From the NCBI RefSeq assembly GCF_016863395.1, contig NZ_BOOU01000013.1, positions 62,001-126,000 of the forward strand: 64,000 nucleotides of DNA. The letters are read 5' to 3'. Shown here piece by piece: positions 16,115 through 24,617 of this stretch. Each line of letters starts with the position of its first letter. Positions within the stretch are counted from its first letter, which is position 1. The notes under the pieces were generated by a model. The model did no database searches. It had not been told where the DNA came from and was given only the letters and a program-made list of their open reading frames with translations. The position numbers and the translations under genes were made by a program. Source of the stretch: Sphaerisporangium rufum (GTDB lineage: Bacteria > Actinomycetota > Actinomycetes > Streptosporangiales > Streptosporangiaceae).

Positions 16115-16966
16115 TCAGCGGTAGCTGTGCTCGGGGCCGGGGAAGGCGCCGGAGACGACGTCGTCGGCGAACGCGCGGACCGCGTGGTCCATCTCGCCGG
16201 CCAGGTCGGCGTACTTCTTCACGAACTTCGCCGGGTGCGGGGTGAGGCCCATCAGGTCCTGCCAGACCAGCACCTGCGCGTCGCAGGCCGGCCCGGCGCC
16301 GATGCCGATGGTGGGAACGGACAGCGCCGCGGTGACCCGCGCCGCCAGGTCGGCCGGCACGCACTCGAGCACCACGGCGAAGGCGCCGACGTGCTCCAGG
16401 GCCTTGGCGTCGGCCATCAGCTCGTCACCGGACTGGCCGCGGCCCTGCACCCGGTAACCGCCGAAGACGTTCACCGACTGCGGGGTGAGCCCGAGGTGGC
16501 CCATCACCGGGACGCCGGCCGAGACGAGGGTCTCGATCTGGGGGAGCACCCGGCGGCCGCCTTCCAGCTTGACCGCGTGGGCGCCGGCCTCCTTCATGAA
16601 CCGGGCCGCCGAGGCGAGGGCCTGCTCCGGGGAGGCCTGGTAGGACGCGAACGGCAGGTCGGCCACCACCATGGCGCGCGAGGAGCCGCGGACCACCGCC
16701 GCGGTGAGGGTGACGAGGTCGTCGACGGTGACCGGCAGGGTGGAGTCGTAGCCGTAGACGACCATGGCCGCGGAGTCGCCGACGAGCATGACCGGGATGC
16801 CGGCCTGGTCGAAGAGCCGGGCCGTCATGGCGTCGTAGGCGGTGACCATCGGCCACCGCTCGCCGCGCTGCTTGGCGGCCGCGATGTCGCGGACGGTGAC
16901 CCGCCGTCCGGCCTGGCCGCCGTAGAGCGCGGTCGGTGAGCCGGACACGGTTGACGTGGCGGACAT
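16115..16966 (-). CDS. panB: 3-methyl-2-oxobutanoate hydroxymethyltransferase (ketopantoate hydroxymethyltransferase)
   Basis: 283 residues, PanB. The Mg-binding LVGDSAAMVVYGYDST, VVADLPFASYQ, the catalytic Glu region AVKLEGG, MGHLGLTPQSV and IGIGAGPACDAQVLVWQDLMG are all present. It makes ketopantoate from 2-oxoisovalerate and methylene-tetrahydrofolate in the cytosol. ATG 16966 has GGAGGT 4 nt upstream. It is monocistronic here, with panD separate at 10142, so the pantothenate genes are dispersed, not clustered as panBCD. Confidence 0.97.
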   Translation of the reverse strand: MSATSTVSGSPTALYGGQAGRRVTVRDIAAAKQRGERWPMVTAYDAMTARLFDQAGIPVMLVGDSAAMVVYGYDSTLPVTVDDLVTLTAAVVRGSSRAMVVADLPFASYQASPEQALASAARFMKEAGAHAVKLEGGRRVLPQIETLVSAGVPVMGHLGLTPQSVNVFGGYRVQGRGQSGDELMADAKALEHVGAFAVVLECVPADLAARVTAALSVPTIGIGAGPACDAQVLVWQDLMGLTPHPAKFVKKYADLAGEMDHAVRAFADDVVSGAFPGPEHSYR

Positions 16967-17120
16967 TGGTACCTCCAGGTCTCGAGGCGCCCCTGTGGCG
17001 TCCCCGGACGCTGGCATCATCGCACGGCACGCCGGGGCGGTGACACCCCTGGGGCGGGGCCGCGGCGGTGACGGGGGGTGGTCACGGGGGTGAACAGGGG
17101 GCAATAAAGAAACGAGACGG

Positions 17121-17149
17121 TTGCGTATCGAATGGCGTAGCGCTACGGT
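17121..17149 (+). promoter_or_regulatory. Candidate promoter and operator of the MFS exporter
   Basis: TTGCGT (17121-17126), 17 bases, then TACGGT (17144-17149) fit a -35/-10 pair. A perfect 12-bp palindrome, CGTAGCGCTACG (17136-17147), overlaps the -10, and two direct copies of CGTATCGAA (17124 and 17168) are 44 bp apart. Binding by the TetR protein encoded at 18768 is inferred. Confidence 0.45.
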
Positions 17150-17200
17150 GTCGTTGCGAAACTTACCCGTATCGAAATAGCTCTACCCCCAGGGGGCAAC

Positions 17201-18760
17201 GTGCACGACCAGACAGGCCACCCGCGCCGCTGGCCCATCCTCGGCGTGATGGTGTTCAGTCTGCTGGCGATCGTTCTCGACAACACCATCCTCAACGTGG
17301 CGCTTAAGGTCATCTCCGACCCGGTGGCCGGGCTCGGCACCACGCAGAGCGAGCTGGAGTGGGCGATCAACTCCTACACGCTGGTCTTCGCCGGCCTGCT
17401 GTTCACCTTCGGCGTCCTGGCCGACCGGTACGGCCGCCGGCGCCTGCTGCTGATCGGCATGGCGCTGTTCGGGCTGGCCTCGCTGGCCAGCGCCTACGCC
17501 CAGGACCCCGGCCAGCTGATCGCCGCCCGCGCCGCGATGGGCCTGGGCGGCGCCGCCGTGATGCCGGCCACGCTGGCCGTCATCTCCAACGTCTTCCCGC
17601 CTCGGGAGCGCGCGAAGGCGATCGGCATCTGGGCCGGCGGCGTCGGGCTGGCCATCGCCATAGGTCCGATCACCGGCGGCCTGCTGCTGGAGCACTTCTG
17701 GTGGGGCTCGGTCTTCCTCATCAACGTCCCGGTCGTGCTGATCGGCCTGGTGCTGATCGCGGTGCTGGTGCCCGAGTCGCGGGCCCCCGGCCGCTCCGGA
17801 CTCGACCCGGTGGGCGTCCTGCTGTCGATCGCCGGCCTGGTCGGCGTGGTCTACGGCATCATCAAGGGCGGCGAGCTCGGCACGGTCACCGACCCGCAGG
17901 TCTGGGCGCCCACGCTGGCCGGCGTCGCGGTGCTCGCCCTGTTCGTGTGGCACGAGCGCCGCACCGCCGAGCCGGCGTTCGACGTGCGCTACTTCGCCAT
18001 CCCGCGCTTCTCCACCGCGGTGGCCAGCGTCGGCCTGGTCTTCTTCGCCCTGATGGGCGTGATGTTCTTCATGGCCTTCTACCTGCAGATCGTCAAGGGG
18101 TACAGCCCGCTGCAGGCCGGAGCCCTGGTGCTGCCGTTCGCGGCGGCCCAGCTGATCTTCTCGCCGCTGAGCGCCCAGATGGTCCGCCGCTTCGGCGGCA
18201 AGGCCGTCGCCACCGCCAGCCTGCTCGTCATCGCCGGCGTGCTGCTCAGCTACACACGGATCCAGGTCGACACCCCGATCTGGGTGTTCGAGGTGATCGG
18301 CTTCGTGCAGGGCGCGGCCATGGCCAACATCAACCCGCCGGCCACCGAGGCGGTGATGTCCTCGCTGCCCCGCGAGAAGGCCGGCGTCGGATCGGCGATG
18401 ACCAACACCGTCCGCCAGGTCGGCGGCGCGCTCGGCGTGGCCATCCTCGGCTCGGTGCTGTCGGCCACCTACCGCGACGGCATGGCGGGCACGCTGTCGG
18501 CGCTGCCGGAGGACGTCCGGCACGCCGCCGGCGAGTCGATCGCGGCCACCATGGGCGTCGCCCAGCAGCTCGGCCCGCAGGGAGCCGCGCTGGTCGAGCC
18601 GGCCAAGCAGGCGTTCATGGACGGCATGCACGTGACCGCGATCCTCGGCGCGATCGTCGCGCTGGCCGGCGCCGCGGTGGTCTTCCGCTGGCTGCCCGGC
18701 AAGGAGGCCAAGGATTCGACCGAGGCTCGACCGGAGGCCAAGGAGCCGGCAGTAGTGTGA
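17201..18760 (+). CDS. MFS drug exporter, DHA2 (EmrB/QacA) family, 14 TM
   Basis: 519 residues with about 14 hydrophobic helices. Motif D1 ([10 protein letters not shown]), motif A ([13 protein letters not shown]) and motif C ([10 protein letters not shown]) mark a proton-coupled DHA2 drug:H+ antiporter. GTG 17201 has an AGGGGG site upstream. A TetR gene starts 7 bases after its stop, so transporter and repressor form a self-regulating pair. Substrates are probably amphiphilic toxins or an endogenous metabolite; not determinable here. Confidence 0.93.
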   Translation: MHDQTGHPRRWPILGVMVFSLLAIVLDNTILNVALKVISDPVAGLGTTQSELEWAINSYTLVFAGLLFTFGVLADRYGRRRLLLIGMALFGLASLASAYAQDPGQLIAARAAMGLGGAAVMPATLAVISNVFPPRERAKAIGIWAGGVGLAIAIGPITGGLLLEHFWWGSVFLINVPVVLIGLVLIAVLVPESRAPGRSGLDPVGVLLSIAGLVGVVYGIIKGGELGTVTDPQVWAPTLAGVAVLALFVWHERRTAEPAFDVRYFAIPRFSTAVASVGLVFFALMGVMFFMAFYLQIVKGYSPLQAGALVLPFAAAQLIFSPLSAQMVRRFGGKAVATASLLVIAGVLLSYTRIQVDTPIWVFEVIGFVQGAAMANINPPATEAVMSSLPREKAGVGSAMTNTVRQVGGALGVAILGSVLSATYRDGMAGTLSALPEDVRHAAGESIAATMGVAQQLGPQGAALVEPAKQAFMDGMHVTAILGAIVALAGAAVVFRWLPGKEAKDSTEARPEAKEPAVV

Positions 18761-18767
18761 GATCACC

Positions 18768-19394
18768 ATGGTGACTGAGCAGACGGGGACGGCCCGCGCG
18801 CCGGGCCGCCCCCGCAGCGAGAAGGCCGAGAAGGCGATCATCGACGCGACGGTCGACCTGCTCGCCGAGGGCACCGGCATCGCCGAGCTCTCGATCGAGG
18901 CGATCGCCGCCCGGGCCGGCGTCGGCAAGACGACGATCTACCGCCGCTGGTCCGGCAAGGAGGAGCTGGTGGTCGACGCGCTGGCCACCCTGAAGGCGCC
19001 GATTCCCGAGATGACCGGCGAGTCGGCCCGCGAGGACATCGTCCGCTACCTCGCCGCGACGCAGCAGGAGAGCCACAGCCCGCGCATCCGCTGCATCATG
19101 AACCTCGCGCTGAGCGACTCCGAGCGCTACCCGCACCTGATCGAGCGGTTCCGCGAGATCGCGATCAAACCCCGGCGGGACGCGCTGCGCGCGGTGCTCC
19201 GGCGCGGCGTCGAGTCCGGCGAGCTGCGCGCCGACCTGGACCTCGAGGTGGCGCTGGCCGCGCTGTCCGGTGCCATGCTCTTCTTCACCAAGTGGCGGGA
19301 CGACGACGCCGAGCTGCCCGCCGACCTCGCCGAGCGCATCGCCGACCAGGCGCTGAGCGGGCTGCGCGCGCCCGCCCCGGCGCCCGGCGGATGA
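18768..19394 (+). CDS. TetR-family transcriptional repressor
   Basis: 208 residues. N-terminal TetR HTH (AIAARAGVGKTTIYRRWSGK, residues about 45-64) and a helical C-terminal ligand domain of the TetR_C type, with IRCIMNLALSDSERYP. It is co-transcribed behind the MFS exporter and most likely represses the pair through the palindrome at 17136. Confidence 0.92.
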   Translation: MVTEQTGTARAPGRPRSEKAEKAIIDATVDLLAEGTGIAELSIEAIAARAGVGKTTIYRRWSGKEELVVDALATLKAPIPEMTGESAREDIVRYLAATQQESHSPRIRCIMNLALSDSERYPHLIERFREIAIKPRRDALRAVLRRGVESGELRADLDLEVALAALSGAMLFFTKWRDDDAELPADLAERIADQALSGLRAPAPAPGG

Positions 19395-19413
19395 CCGGGC
19401 GACGGGCCGGGCG

Positions 19414-21696
19414 TCAGGAGAAGCGGCGCAGCCGCAGGCTGTTGCCGACCACGAAGACCGACGAGAACGCCATCGCGGCACCGGCGATCATCGGGTTCAG
19501 CAGCCCGGCCGCCGCGAGCGGCAGCGCGGCGACGTTGTAGGCGAACGCCCAGAACAGGTTCCCCTTGATCGTGGCCAGGGTGCGGCGCGACAGCCGGATC
19601 GCGTCGGCCGCCACCCGCAGGTCGCCGCGGACCAGCGTCAGATCCGACGCCTCGATCGCCGCGTCGGTGCCGGTCCCCATGGCCAGGCCCAGGTCGGCCT
19701 GGGCCAGCGCCGCGGCGTCGTTCACCCCGTCGCCCACCATGGCGACCACTCGGCCCCGCTCCTGCAGGCGCTTGACCACGTCCACCTTGCCGGCGGGCAG
19801 CACCCCGGCGGTCACCTCGTCGATGCCGACCTCGGCGGCCACCGCGCGGGCCACCGCATCGTTGTCGCCGGTGAGCAGCACCGGGGTGAGCCCGAGCGCC
19901 CGCAGCTCGGCGATCGCCGCGGCCGAGGTCGGCTTGACGGTGTCGGCGACCACCAGCACCGCGCGGGCCGCGCCGTCCCAGCCGACCGCGACCGCGGTCC
20001 GGCCGGCCGCCTCGGCCGCCGCGGCGGCGCCGGTCAGCTCGTCCGGCAGCGGCTGCCCGGCCTCGGCCAGCAGCGCGGGCCGGCCCACCAGCACCTGGTG
20101 ACCCTCGACGGTGCCGCGCACCCCGTGCCCGGCCAGCGCGGCGAACTCCTCGGCCGCCGGCGGCGCGCCGGTCCGCTCGGCCGCGGCCCGGGCGACCGCC
20201 CGGGCGATCGGGTGCTCGGAGGCGTGCTCCAGCGCCCCGGCCAGCCGCAGCACCTCGGCCTCGTCCGCGCCCGCCGCCGGGTGCACCGCCACCAGGGTCA
20301 TCCGGCCCTCGGTGACGGTGCCGGTCTTGTCCAGCACCACCGTGTCGACCGTCCGGGTGGACTCCAGCACCTCGGGCCCCTTGATCAGGATGCCGAGCTG
20401 CGCGCCGCGCCCGGTGCCGACCAGCAGCGCGGTCGGGGTGGCCAGGCCGAGCGCGCACGGGCAGGCGATGATCAGCACCGCGACCGCGGCGGTGAACGCC
20501 GCGCCCGCGCCCGCGCCGGTGCCCAGCCAGAAACCGAGCGTGCCGGCGGCCAGCGCGATCACGACCGGCACGAACACGCCGGACACCCGGTCGGCCAGCC
20601 GCTGCACCCGCGCCTTGCCGGTCTGCGCCTCCTCGACCAGCGCGGCCATCCGCGCCAGCCGGGTGTCGGCGCCGATCCGGGTGGCCCGGACGACCAGCCG
20701 GCCGCCCGCGTTGACCGTGGCGCCGGTGACCGCGTCGCCGGGGCGGACCTCCACCGGGACGGACTCGCCGGTGAGCATGGAGGCGTCGACCGCCGAGGCA
20801 CCCTCCTCCACCACCCCGTCGGTGGCGATCTTCTCGCCCGGGCGCACCACGAAGCGGTCGCCCACCTGAAGGCGGTCGCTCGGCAGCCGTACCTCGGTGC
20901 CGTCCCGCAGCACCGCGACGTCCTTGGCGCCCAGTTCCAGCAGGGCGCGCAGCGCGGCGCCCGCCCGGCGCTTGGCCCGGGTCTCGAAGTAGCGGCCGGC
21001 CAGGATGAACGCCGTCACCCCGGCCGCGGCCTCCAGGTAGATGGCGCCGGACCCGTCGGTTCGCCCGATGGCGAAGGTGAACGGGTGGACCATGCCGGGG
21101 GTGCCGGCGGTGCCGAAGAACAGCGCCCACACCGACCAGCCGAACGCGGCCAGCGTGCCGAGCGACACCAGCGTGTCCATGGTGGCCGTGCCGTGCCGCA
21201 GATTGGCCCACGCGGCCCGGTGGAACGGCCAGCCGGCGTAGGCCACCACCGGGGCGGCCAGCGTCAGCGAGAGCCACTGCCAGTACCGGAACTGCAGCGC
21301 CGGGATCATCGCCATGGCGACCACCGGGACGGCCAGCACCACCGCGGTGACCAGCCGGGCCCGCAGCGCGCGCGCCTCGCCGTCCGGCTCGTCGGCGTCG
21401 GCGTCGGTGGCCTGGCCGGCGGCCGCGGGCGGCGCCGGCACCGTGGCGCGGTAGCCGGCCTTCTCCACCTCGGCCACCAGATCCTGCGGGGTCAGCTCCG
21501 CCGGGAAGCCGACCTTGGCCTTCTCGGTGGCGTAGTTGACCGTGGCGGTCACCCCGGCCAGCTTGTTCAGCTTGCGCTCGATCCGGTTGGCGCAGGAGGC
21601 GCAGGTCATGCCGCCGATCGTCAGCTCGATCGTGCGGGCGGGCGCCGCCGCGCGGTCACCGGTGAGCGGTGTCGCGGCGGCCGGCCTGGCGGTCAT
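19414..21696 (-). CDS. copA: Copper-translocating P1B-type ATPase
   Basis: 760 residues. One N-terminal heavy-metal domain with GMTCASC (Cys32, Cys35), eight membrane helices, the intramembrane CPC in [12 protein letters not shown], the phosphorylation motif DKTGT, the HP pair in SEHPIA and the hinge [12 protein letters not shown]. The CPC plus NY/MxxS pattern indicates Cu(I) export. ATG 21696 has AAGGAGGG 3 nt upstream. It is the last gene of copZ - His-rich protein - copA, behind CsoR-like boxes. Confidence 0.96.
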   Translation of the reverse strand: MTARPAAATPLTGDRAAAPARTIELTIGGMTCASCANRIERKLNKLAGVTATVNYATEKAKVGFPAELTPQDLVAEVEKAGYRATVPAPPAAAGQATDADADEPDGEARALRARLVTAVVLAVPVVAMAMIPALQFRYWQWLSLTLAAPVVAYAGWPFHRAAWANLRHGTATMDTLVSLGTLAAFGWSVWALFFGTAGTPGMVHPFTFAIGRTDGSGAIYLEAAAGVTAFILAGRYFETRAKRRAGAALRALLELGAKDVAVLRDGTEVRLPSDRLQVGDRFVVRPGEKIATDGVVEEGASAVDASMLTGESVPVEVRPGDAVTGATVNAGGRLVVRATRIGADTRLARMAALVEEAQTGKARVQRLADRVSGVFVPVVIALAAGTLGFWLGTGAGAGAAFTAAVAVLIIACPCALGLATPTALLVGTGRGAQLGILIKGPEVLESTRTVDTVVLDKTGTVTEGRMTLVAVHPAAGADEAEVLRLAGALEHASEHPIARAVARAAAERTGAPPAAEEFAALAGHGVRGTVEGHQVLVGRPALLAEAGQPLPDELTGAAAAAEAAGRTAVAVGWDGAARAVLVVADTVKPTSAAAIAELRALGLTPVLLTGDNDAVARAVAAEVGIDEVTAGVLPAGKVDVVKRLQERGRVVAMVGDGVNDAAALAQADLGLAMGTGTDAAIEASDLTLVRGDLRVAADAIRLSRRTLATIKGNLFWAFAYNVAALPLAAAGLLNPMIAGAAMAFSSVFVVGNSLRLRRFS

Positions 21697-21745
21697 GGTC
21701 CCTCCTTCGCGTTCCGCGGTCGGGTCCGCGGTGCCGGTGTGCCGG

Positions 21746-22732
21746 TCAGTGCCCATGGCCGGGGTCTCCGTGGTCGTCGGCCGGCGGGCCGGCCTCCGGC
21801 GTGGCCTTCGAAGTGGCCTCCGGCGTGGCCGGCCGTGGCGGTGCCTGGCCGGCCCGCGCGGTGAAGGCCGCGGTGCGCACGGTGCCCGCGTGCCGGAAGT
21901 CCAGGAACAGCCGGTACTCCCCGGCGCTCGGCACCTCGGCGGCGAAGGTGATCTCCGGCCCGGCCGGGGTGCGGCCGTCACCGGGTTCGCCCTCCGGGTG
22001 GACGTGCAGGTAGGCCAGGTCGCCGGCCCGCAGCGCCACCAGGTGGCCAAAGGCGCCGAGGTAGGGCTGCAGGTCGGTGACCGGGCGGCCGTCCCTGGCC
22101 ACCCGCAGGGTCAGCCTGCTGGACCGGCCGGGCACCAGCTCGCCCTCCAGCGTGACGGTGTAGGCGTCCACCGTGGCGGTCCGGGACAGGGCCGGCAGCG
22201 GGCGGGCGGCGGACTCGCCCGGCGCGGTCAGGTCGGCACCGAGCGTCAGACCGGCGCCGCCCTGCGGGGCGAAGTCGGCGAACACCCGGTAGGCGCCCGG
22301 CCGGGGCAGCGCCAGCGGCACCGACCAGGTGCCGTCCGCGCCCAGCTCCGGATGCAGGTGCCGGAAGTCGCCGAGGTCGCGCGAGGCCACGATGAGGTGC
22401 ATCTTCTTGTCGTGCTCCACATCGTACCGGGTGACCGGGCGGCCGTCCGGGCCGAGCACGGTGAACCGGAACGGGACCGGGTCGCCCGGCGGAAGCCCGG
22501 TCACCGCGGGCACCAGCGTGTAACCCCGCTCGGAGATCTGCAGCCCGGCGGGCGGGCCCTGCGGCGCGCGGTCCGGCGTCCCGCCCGCATGCGCGTCGTG
22601 GCCGGCCGGCGCCGCGGGGGCGGCGGCGGGACGGGCCGCCGGGGCGACCGCGCCGCCCGCGCCGAACGCCCCGGCGAACACCACCGCGACCCCGGCGGCG
22701 TACCAGGCCAGCCGCGCCGGAGTGCCGATCAT
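21746..22732 (-). CDS. Exported His-rich protein of the copper operon
   Basis: 328 residues. A hydrophobic N-terminus (residues 7-32) acts as signal or anchor. Next comes a His-containing linker ([10 protein letters not shown]), a beta-rich core with [20 protein letters not shown] and [13 protein letters not shown], and a His/Asp tail ending GDPGHGH. The paired H-x-H and H-L-H-P motifs look like periplasmic/extracytoplasmic metal ligands. Its ATG overlaps the copZ stop (ATGA), so it is co-translated. I infer an extracytoplasmic copper-handling role. The core resembles proteins annotated as YtkA-like. Confidence 0.75.
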   Translation of the reverse strand: MIGTPARLAWYAAGVAVVFAGAFGAGGAVAPAARPAAAPAAPAGHDAHAGGTPDRAPQGPPAGLQISERGYTLVPAVTGLPPGDPVPFRFTVLGPDGRPVTRYDVEHDKKMHLIVASRDLGDFRHLHPELGADGTWSVPLALPRPGAYRVFADFAPQGGAGLTLGADLTAPGESAARPLPALSRTATVDAYTVTLEGELVPGRSSRLTLRVARDGRPVTDLQPYLGAFGHLVALRAGDLAYLHVHPEGEPGDGRTPAGPEITFAAEVPSAGEYRLFLDFRHAGTVRTAAFTARAGQAPPRPATPEATSKATPEAGPPADDHGDPGHGH

Positions 22733-22938
22733 GCGGGCACCACTTCGTACCCCGCCTCCCGGACGGCTGCGGCGACGCTCTCGTCCGGCACCGAACCCTC
22801 CGACGTGACGGTCACCCGGCCGGTGGGCAGGTCGACCTCGACCCCGGTCACACCCTCGACCGCGCCGACCTCCTCCTTGACCGAGCTCACGCAGTGGCCG
22901 CAGGTCATGCCCTGGACGGTGTAGGTGGTGGTGGTCAT
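22729..22938 (-). CDS. copZ: Copper chaperone (heavy-metal-associated domain)
   Basis: 69 residues, a single HMA domain. GMTCGHC near residue 10 binds Cu(I), and the beta-alpha fold ends AVREAGYEVV. ATG 22938 has AAGGAG 8 nt upstream. It carries cytosolic copper to the CopA ATPase encoded two genes downstream. Confidence 0.95.
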   Translation of the reverse strand: MTTTTYTVQGMTCGHCVSSVKEEVGAVEGVTGVEVDLPTGRVTVTSEGSVPDESVAAAVREAGYEVVPA

Positions 22939-23014
22939 GACGATCACTCCTTCTCCGGATCTCATCGACTGGTCCGCGACGGGCCGCCCGGGGGGCGCCC
23001 AGGGGAGGAACACT

Positions 23015-23030
23015 GTACCCCCCTATCGTA
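23015..23030. promoter_or_regulatory. CsoR-like box 1
   Basis: GTACCCCCCTATCGTA, 77 bases before copZ. It shares TACCCCCCTA with box 2 and matches the A/T-flanked C-run/G-run style of actinobacterial CsoR operators, though the right half is degenerate. No csoR gene is in the window. Confidence 0.5.
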
Positions 23031-23074
23031 TTGCGCGAGGGCACCGCACCCTTCCGGGGGTGCACACGGACAAC

Positions 23075-23092
23075 TATACCCCCCTAGGGTAC
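23075..23092. promoter_or_regulatory. CsoR-like box 2
   Basis: TATACCCCCCTAGGGTAC is an imperfect palindrome (TACCC...GGGTA) of the form bound by the copper-sensing repressor CsoR. About 137 bases before copZ and probably controlling the copZ operon. Confidence 0.6.
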
Positions 23093-23122
23093 CCGCGAGG
23101 CAAGCGCCGGCGGCCGTCACCG

Positions 23123-23186
23123 GAGGGAGCGAGGGAGCGAGGGGGCGAGGGGGCGAGGGGGCGAGGGGGCGCGGGGGCGCGGGCGC
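23123..23186. repeat. 8-bp G-rich tandem repeat
   Basis: Eight consecutive 8-base units: GAGGGAGC twice, GAGGGGGC four times, then GCGGGGGC and GCGGGCGC. The plus strand carries regularly spaced runs of G and could form quadruplexes. It sits between the copper operon promoter and the glyoxalase gene. Confidence 0.85.
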
Positions 23187-23357
23187 CATCGCCGGACGGC
23201 CTGCGGCCTCGATGGCCGGTACGGGCACCGGCACGCCGCCACGGCGCGCACCGGCCGGCCCCGGCCCGCCGAGCCTGCGGCCGGGCACCCCGGCCGCCGG
23301 GCCGGCGGGCCGGCGAAGGGCGGCAGCCGGCCCGGATGGGTGCCGGATGGGGAAGGG

Positions 23358-23759
23358 TCAGGACGCGGGCGCCGGGGGTCGTGCGGCGGGTTCGAACAGC
23401 TCGACCAGGTTGCCCGACGGGTCGGGGAGCAGGACCTGGCGCCCGCCGGGCCCGGAGACCACCGCGCCGCGGAACGACAGCCCCGCCGCCCGCAGCCGGG
23501 CGATCTCGGCGTCCAGGTCGGCCACTTCCAGATGGATGCGGTTGCGGCCCGGGCCGGCGGCGTCGGCCGGGGTGGCGCGGGCGCCGGAGCTGGCCGGGCC
23601 GGACAGCAGCAGCCGCAGCGGCCCGCGCACCACGTCGGCGAACGCGGGGGCGGCGCCGCCGTAGAGGGTGAAGCCCAGGTGGGCGGTGTAGAAGGCGACG
23701 GACGCATGGACGTCGTCGACGACGTAGCGGACGGAGGCGTGGCGGTCGGATGCGCTCAT
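23358..23759 (-). CDS. Glyoxalase/VOC superfamily protein
   Basis: 133 residues with two beta-alpha-beta-beta-beta modules: VRYVVDDVHASVAFYTAHLG and RIHLEVADLDAEIARLRAAG, ending in LLPDPSGNLVELFEP. The H/E pattern suits a metal-dependent VOC enzyme or a binding protein. Its ATG overlaps the upstream ArsR-fusion stop (ATGA). In ars loci, VOC proteins can be arsenical-handling enzymes such as ArsI, but the thiol cluster of ArsI is not seen here. Confidence 0.85.
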   Translation of the reverse strand: MSASDRHASVRYVVDDVHASVAFYTAHLGFTLYGGAAPAFADVVRGPLRLLLSGPASSGARATPADAAGPGRNRIHLEVADLDAEIARLRAAGLSFRGAVVSGPGGRQVLLPDPSGNLVELFEPAARPPAPAS

Positions 23760-24562
23760 GGTCGGTACTCCGGGATCTGGTCGAGGACGGGCAGGAGATG
23801 GCGGACCCGGCGGTCGAGGTCGGCGGCCACCCGGCCGAACACGGCATCGGCCGACTCGCCGGCGGCCGCCGCGGCCGGATCGGGGGTGCTCCAGTGGACA
23901 CGCCGAGCCTGCGCCCCGAAGTCGGGGCAGACCTCGCGGACCCGGTCGCACAGGGTGATCACATAGTCGAACCGGCGGCCGCGCACCGCGTCCAGATGGC
24001 GCGGCCGCCGGCCGCTGACGTCGATGCCGTACTCCTCGCGCAGCACCCCGACCGCCCGGGGATGCAGGTGCGGTCCGGGACGGCTGCCGGCGCTGGTCAC
24101 GGTCACCCGGCCGCCGGCGTGGTGGCGCAGCAGCGCTTCGGCGATGGGCGAGCGGGCGCTGTTGCCCGAACACGCGAACAGCACCGCGGGGCGGGAGCGC
24201 CCCGCCCGGGGCGGGGCGGGGCGGGAGCGGCCCGCCCCGCCGGGTGGCGAGGCGGGCGGCGCGGCCGGACGCAGCGCCGGGTGCACGGCGGCCCCGGTCG
24301 CGGCCAGGGCCAGCGCGCAGCGGTCCAGGTCCAGCCGGTAGTAGCTGTCCCGCCGGTCGGAACTGCTGCGCGTGGCGGTGACCAGGCCGCCGTCGCGCAG
24401 CAGCCGCAGATGGTAGGAGACCAGGTTCTGCGGTGCCTGGACCAGCTCGATCAGCTCGCGGACCCGCAGATCGCCGGCGGCCAGCTCGGTCAGCAACCGC
24501 CAGCGCAACGGATGGGCGGCCAGCCGCAGGAACGGCGGGACCACTTGACCGGATGACGCCAT
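23756..24562 (-). CDS. ArsR regulator fused to low-molecular-weight phosphatase/arsenate-reductase domain
   Basis: About 268 residues. Residues 10-85 are an ArsR winged helix (RLAAHPLRWRLLTELAAGDL, then QAPQNLVSYHLRLLRDGGLV). After a Pro/Gly/Arg linker comes an LMW-phosphatase/arsenate-reductase domain starting VLFACSGNSARSPIAEALL, whose P-loop Cys-x5-Ser/Arg is CSGNSARS, and containing YVITLCDRVREVCPDF with the two further Cys of thioredoxin-type ArsC. Sensing and reduction may therefore be in one chain. ATG 24562 is preferred. An ATCAA-N6-TTGAT operator lies just upstream, shared with the divergent permease. Confidence 0.88.
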   Translation of the reverse strand: MASSGQVVPPFLRLAAHPLRWRLLTELAAGDLRVRELIELVQAPQNLVSYHLRLLRDGGLVTATRSSSDRRDSYYRLDLDRCALALAATGAAVHPALRPAAPPASPPGGAGRSRPAPPRAGRSRPAVLFACSGNSARSPIAEALLRHHAGGRVTVTSAGSRPGPHLHPRAVGVLREEYGIDVSGRRPRHLDAVRGRRFDYVITLCDRVREVCPDFGAQARRVHWSTPDPAAAAAGESADAVFGRVAADLDRRVRHLLPVLDQIPEYRP

Positions 24563-24576
24563 GCCCAGCACGATAT

Positions 24577-24592
24577 ATCAAGCACATTTGAT
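24577..24592. promoter_or_regulatory. ArsR-type operator ATCAA-N6-TTGAT
   Basis: A perfect inverted repeat, ATCAA, six bases, TTGAT, in a short AT-rich gap between the ArsR fusion and the divergent APC permease. This is the form of site bound by ArsR-family dimers, so the fusion protein probably controls both directions. Confidence 0.6.
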
Positions 24593-24617
24593 GGATCAAC
24601 GGTCGAGGAGGCAGGTG

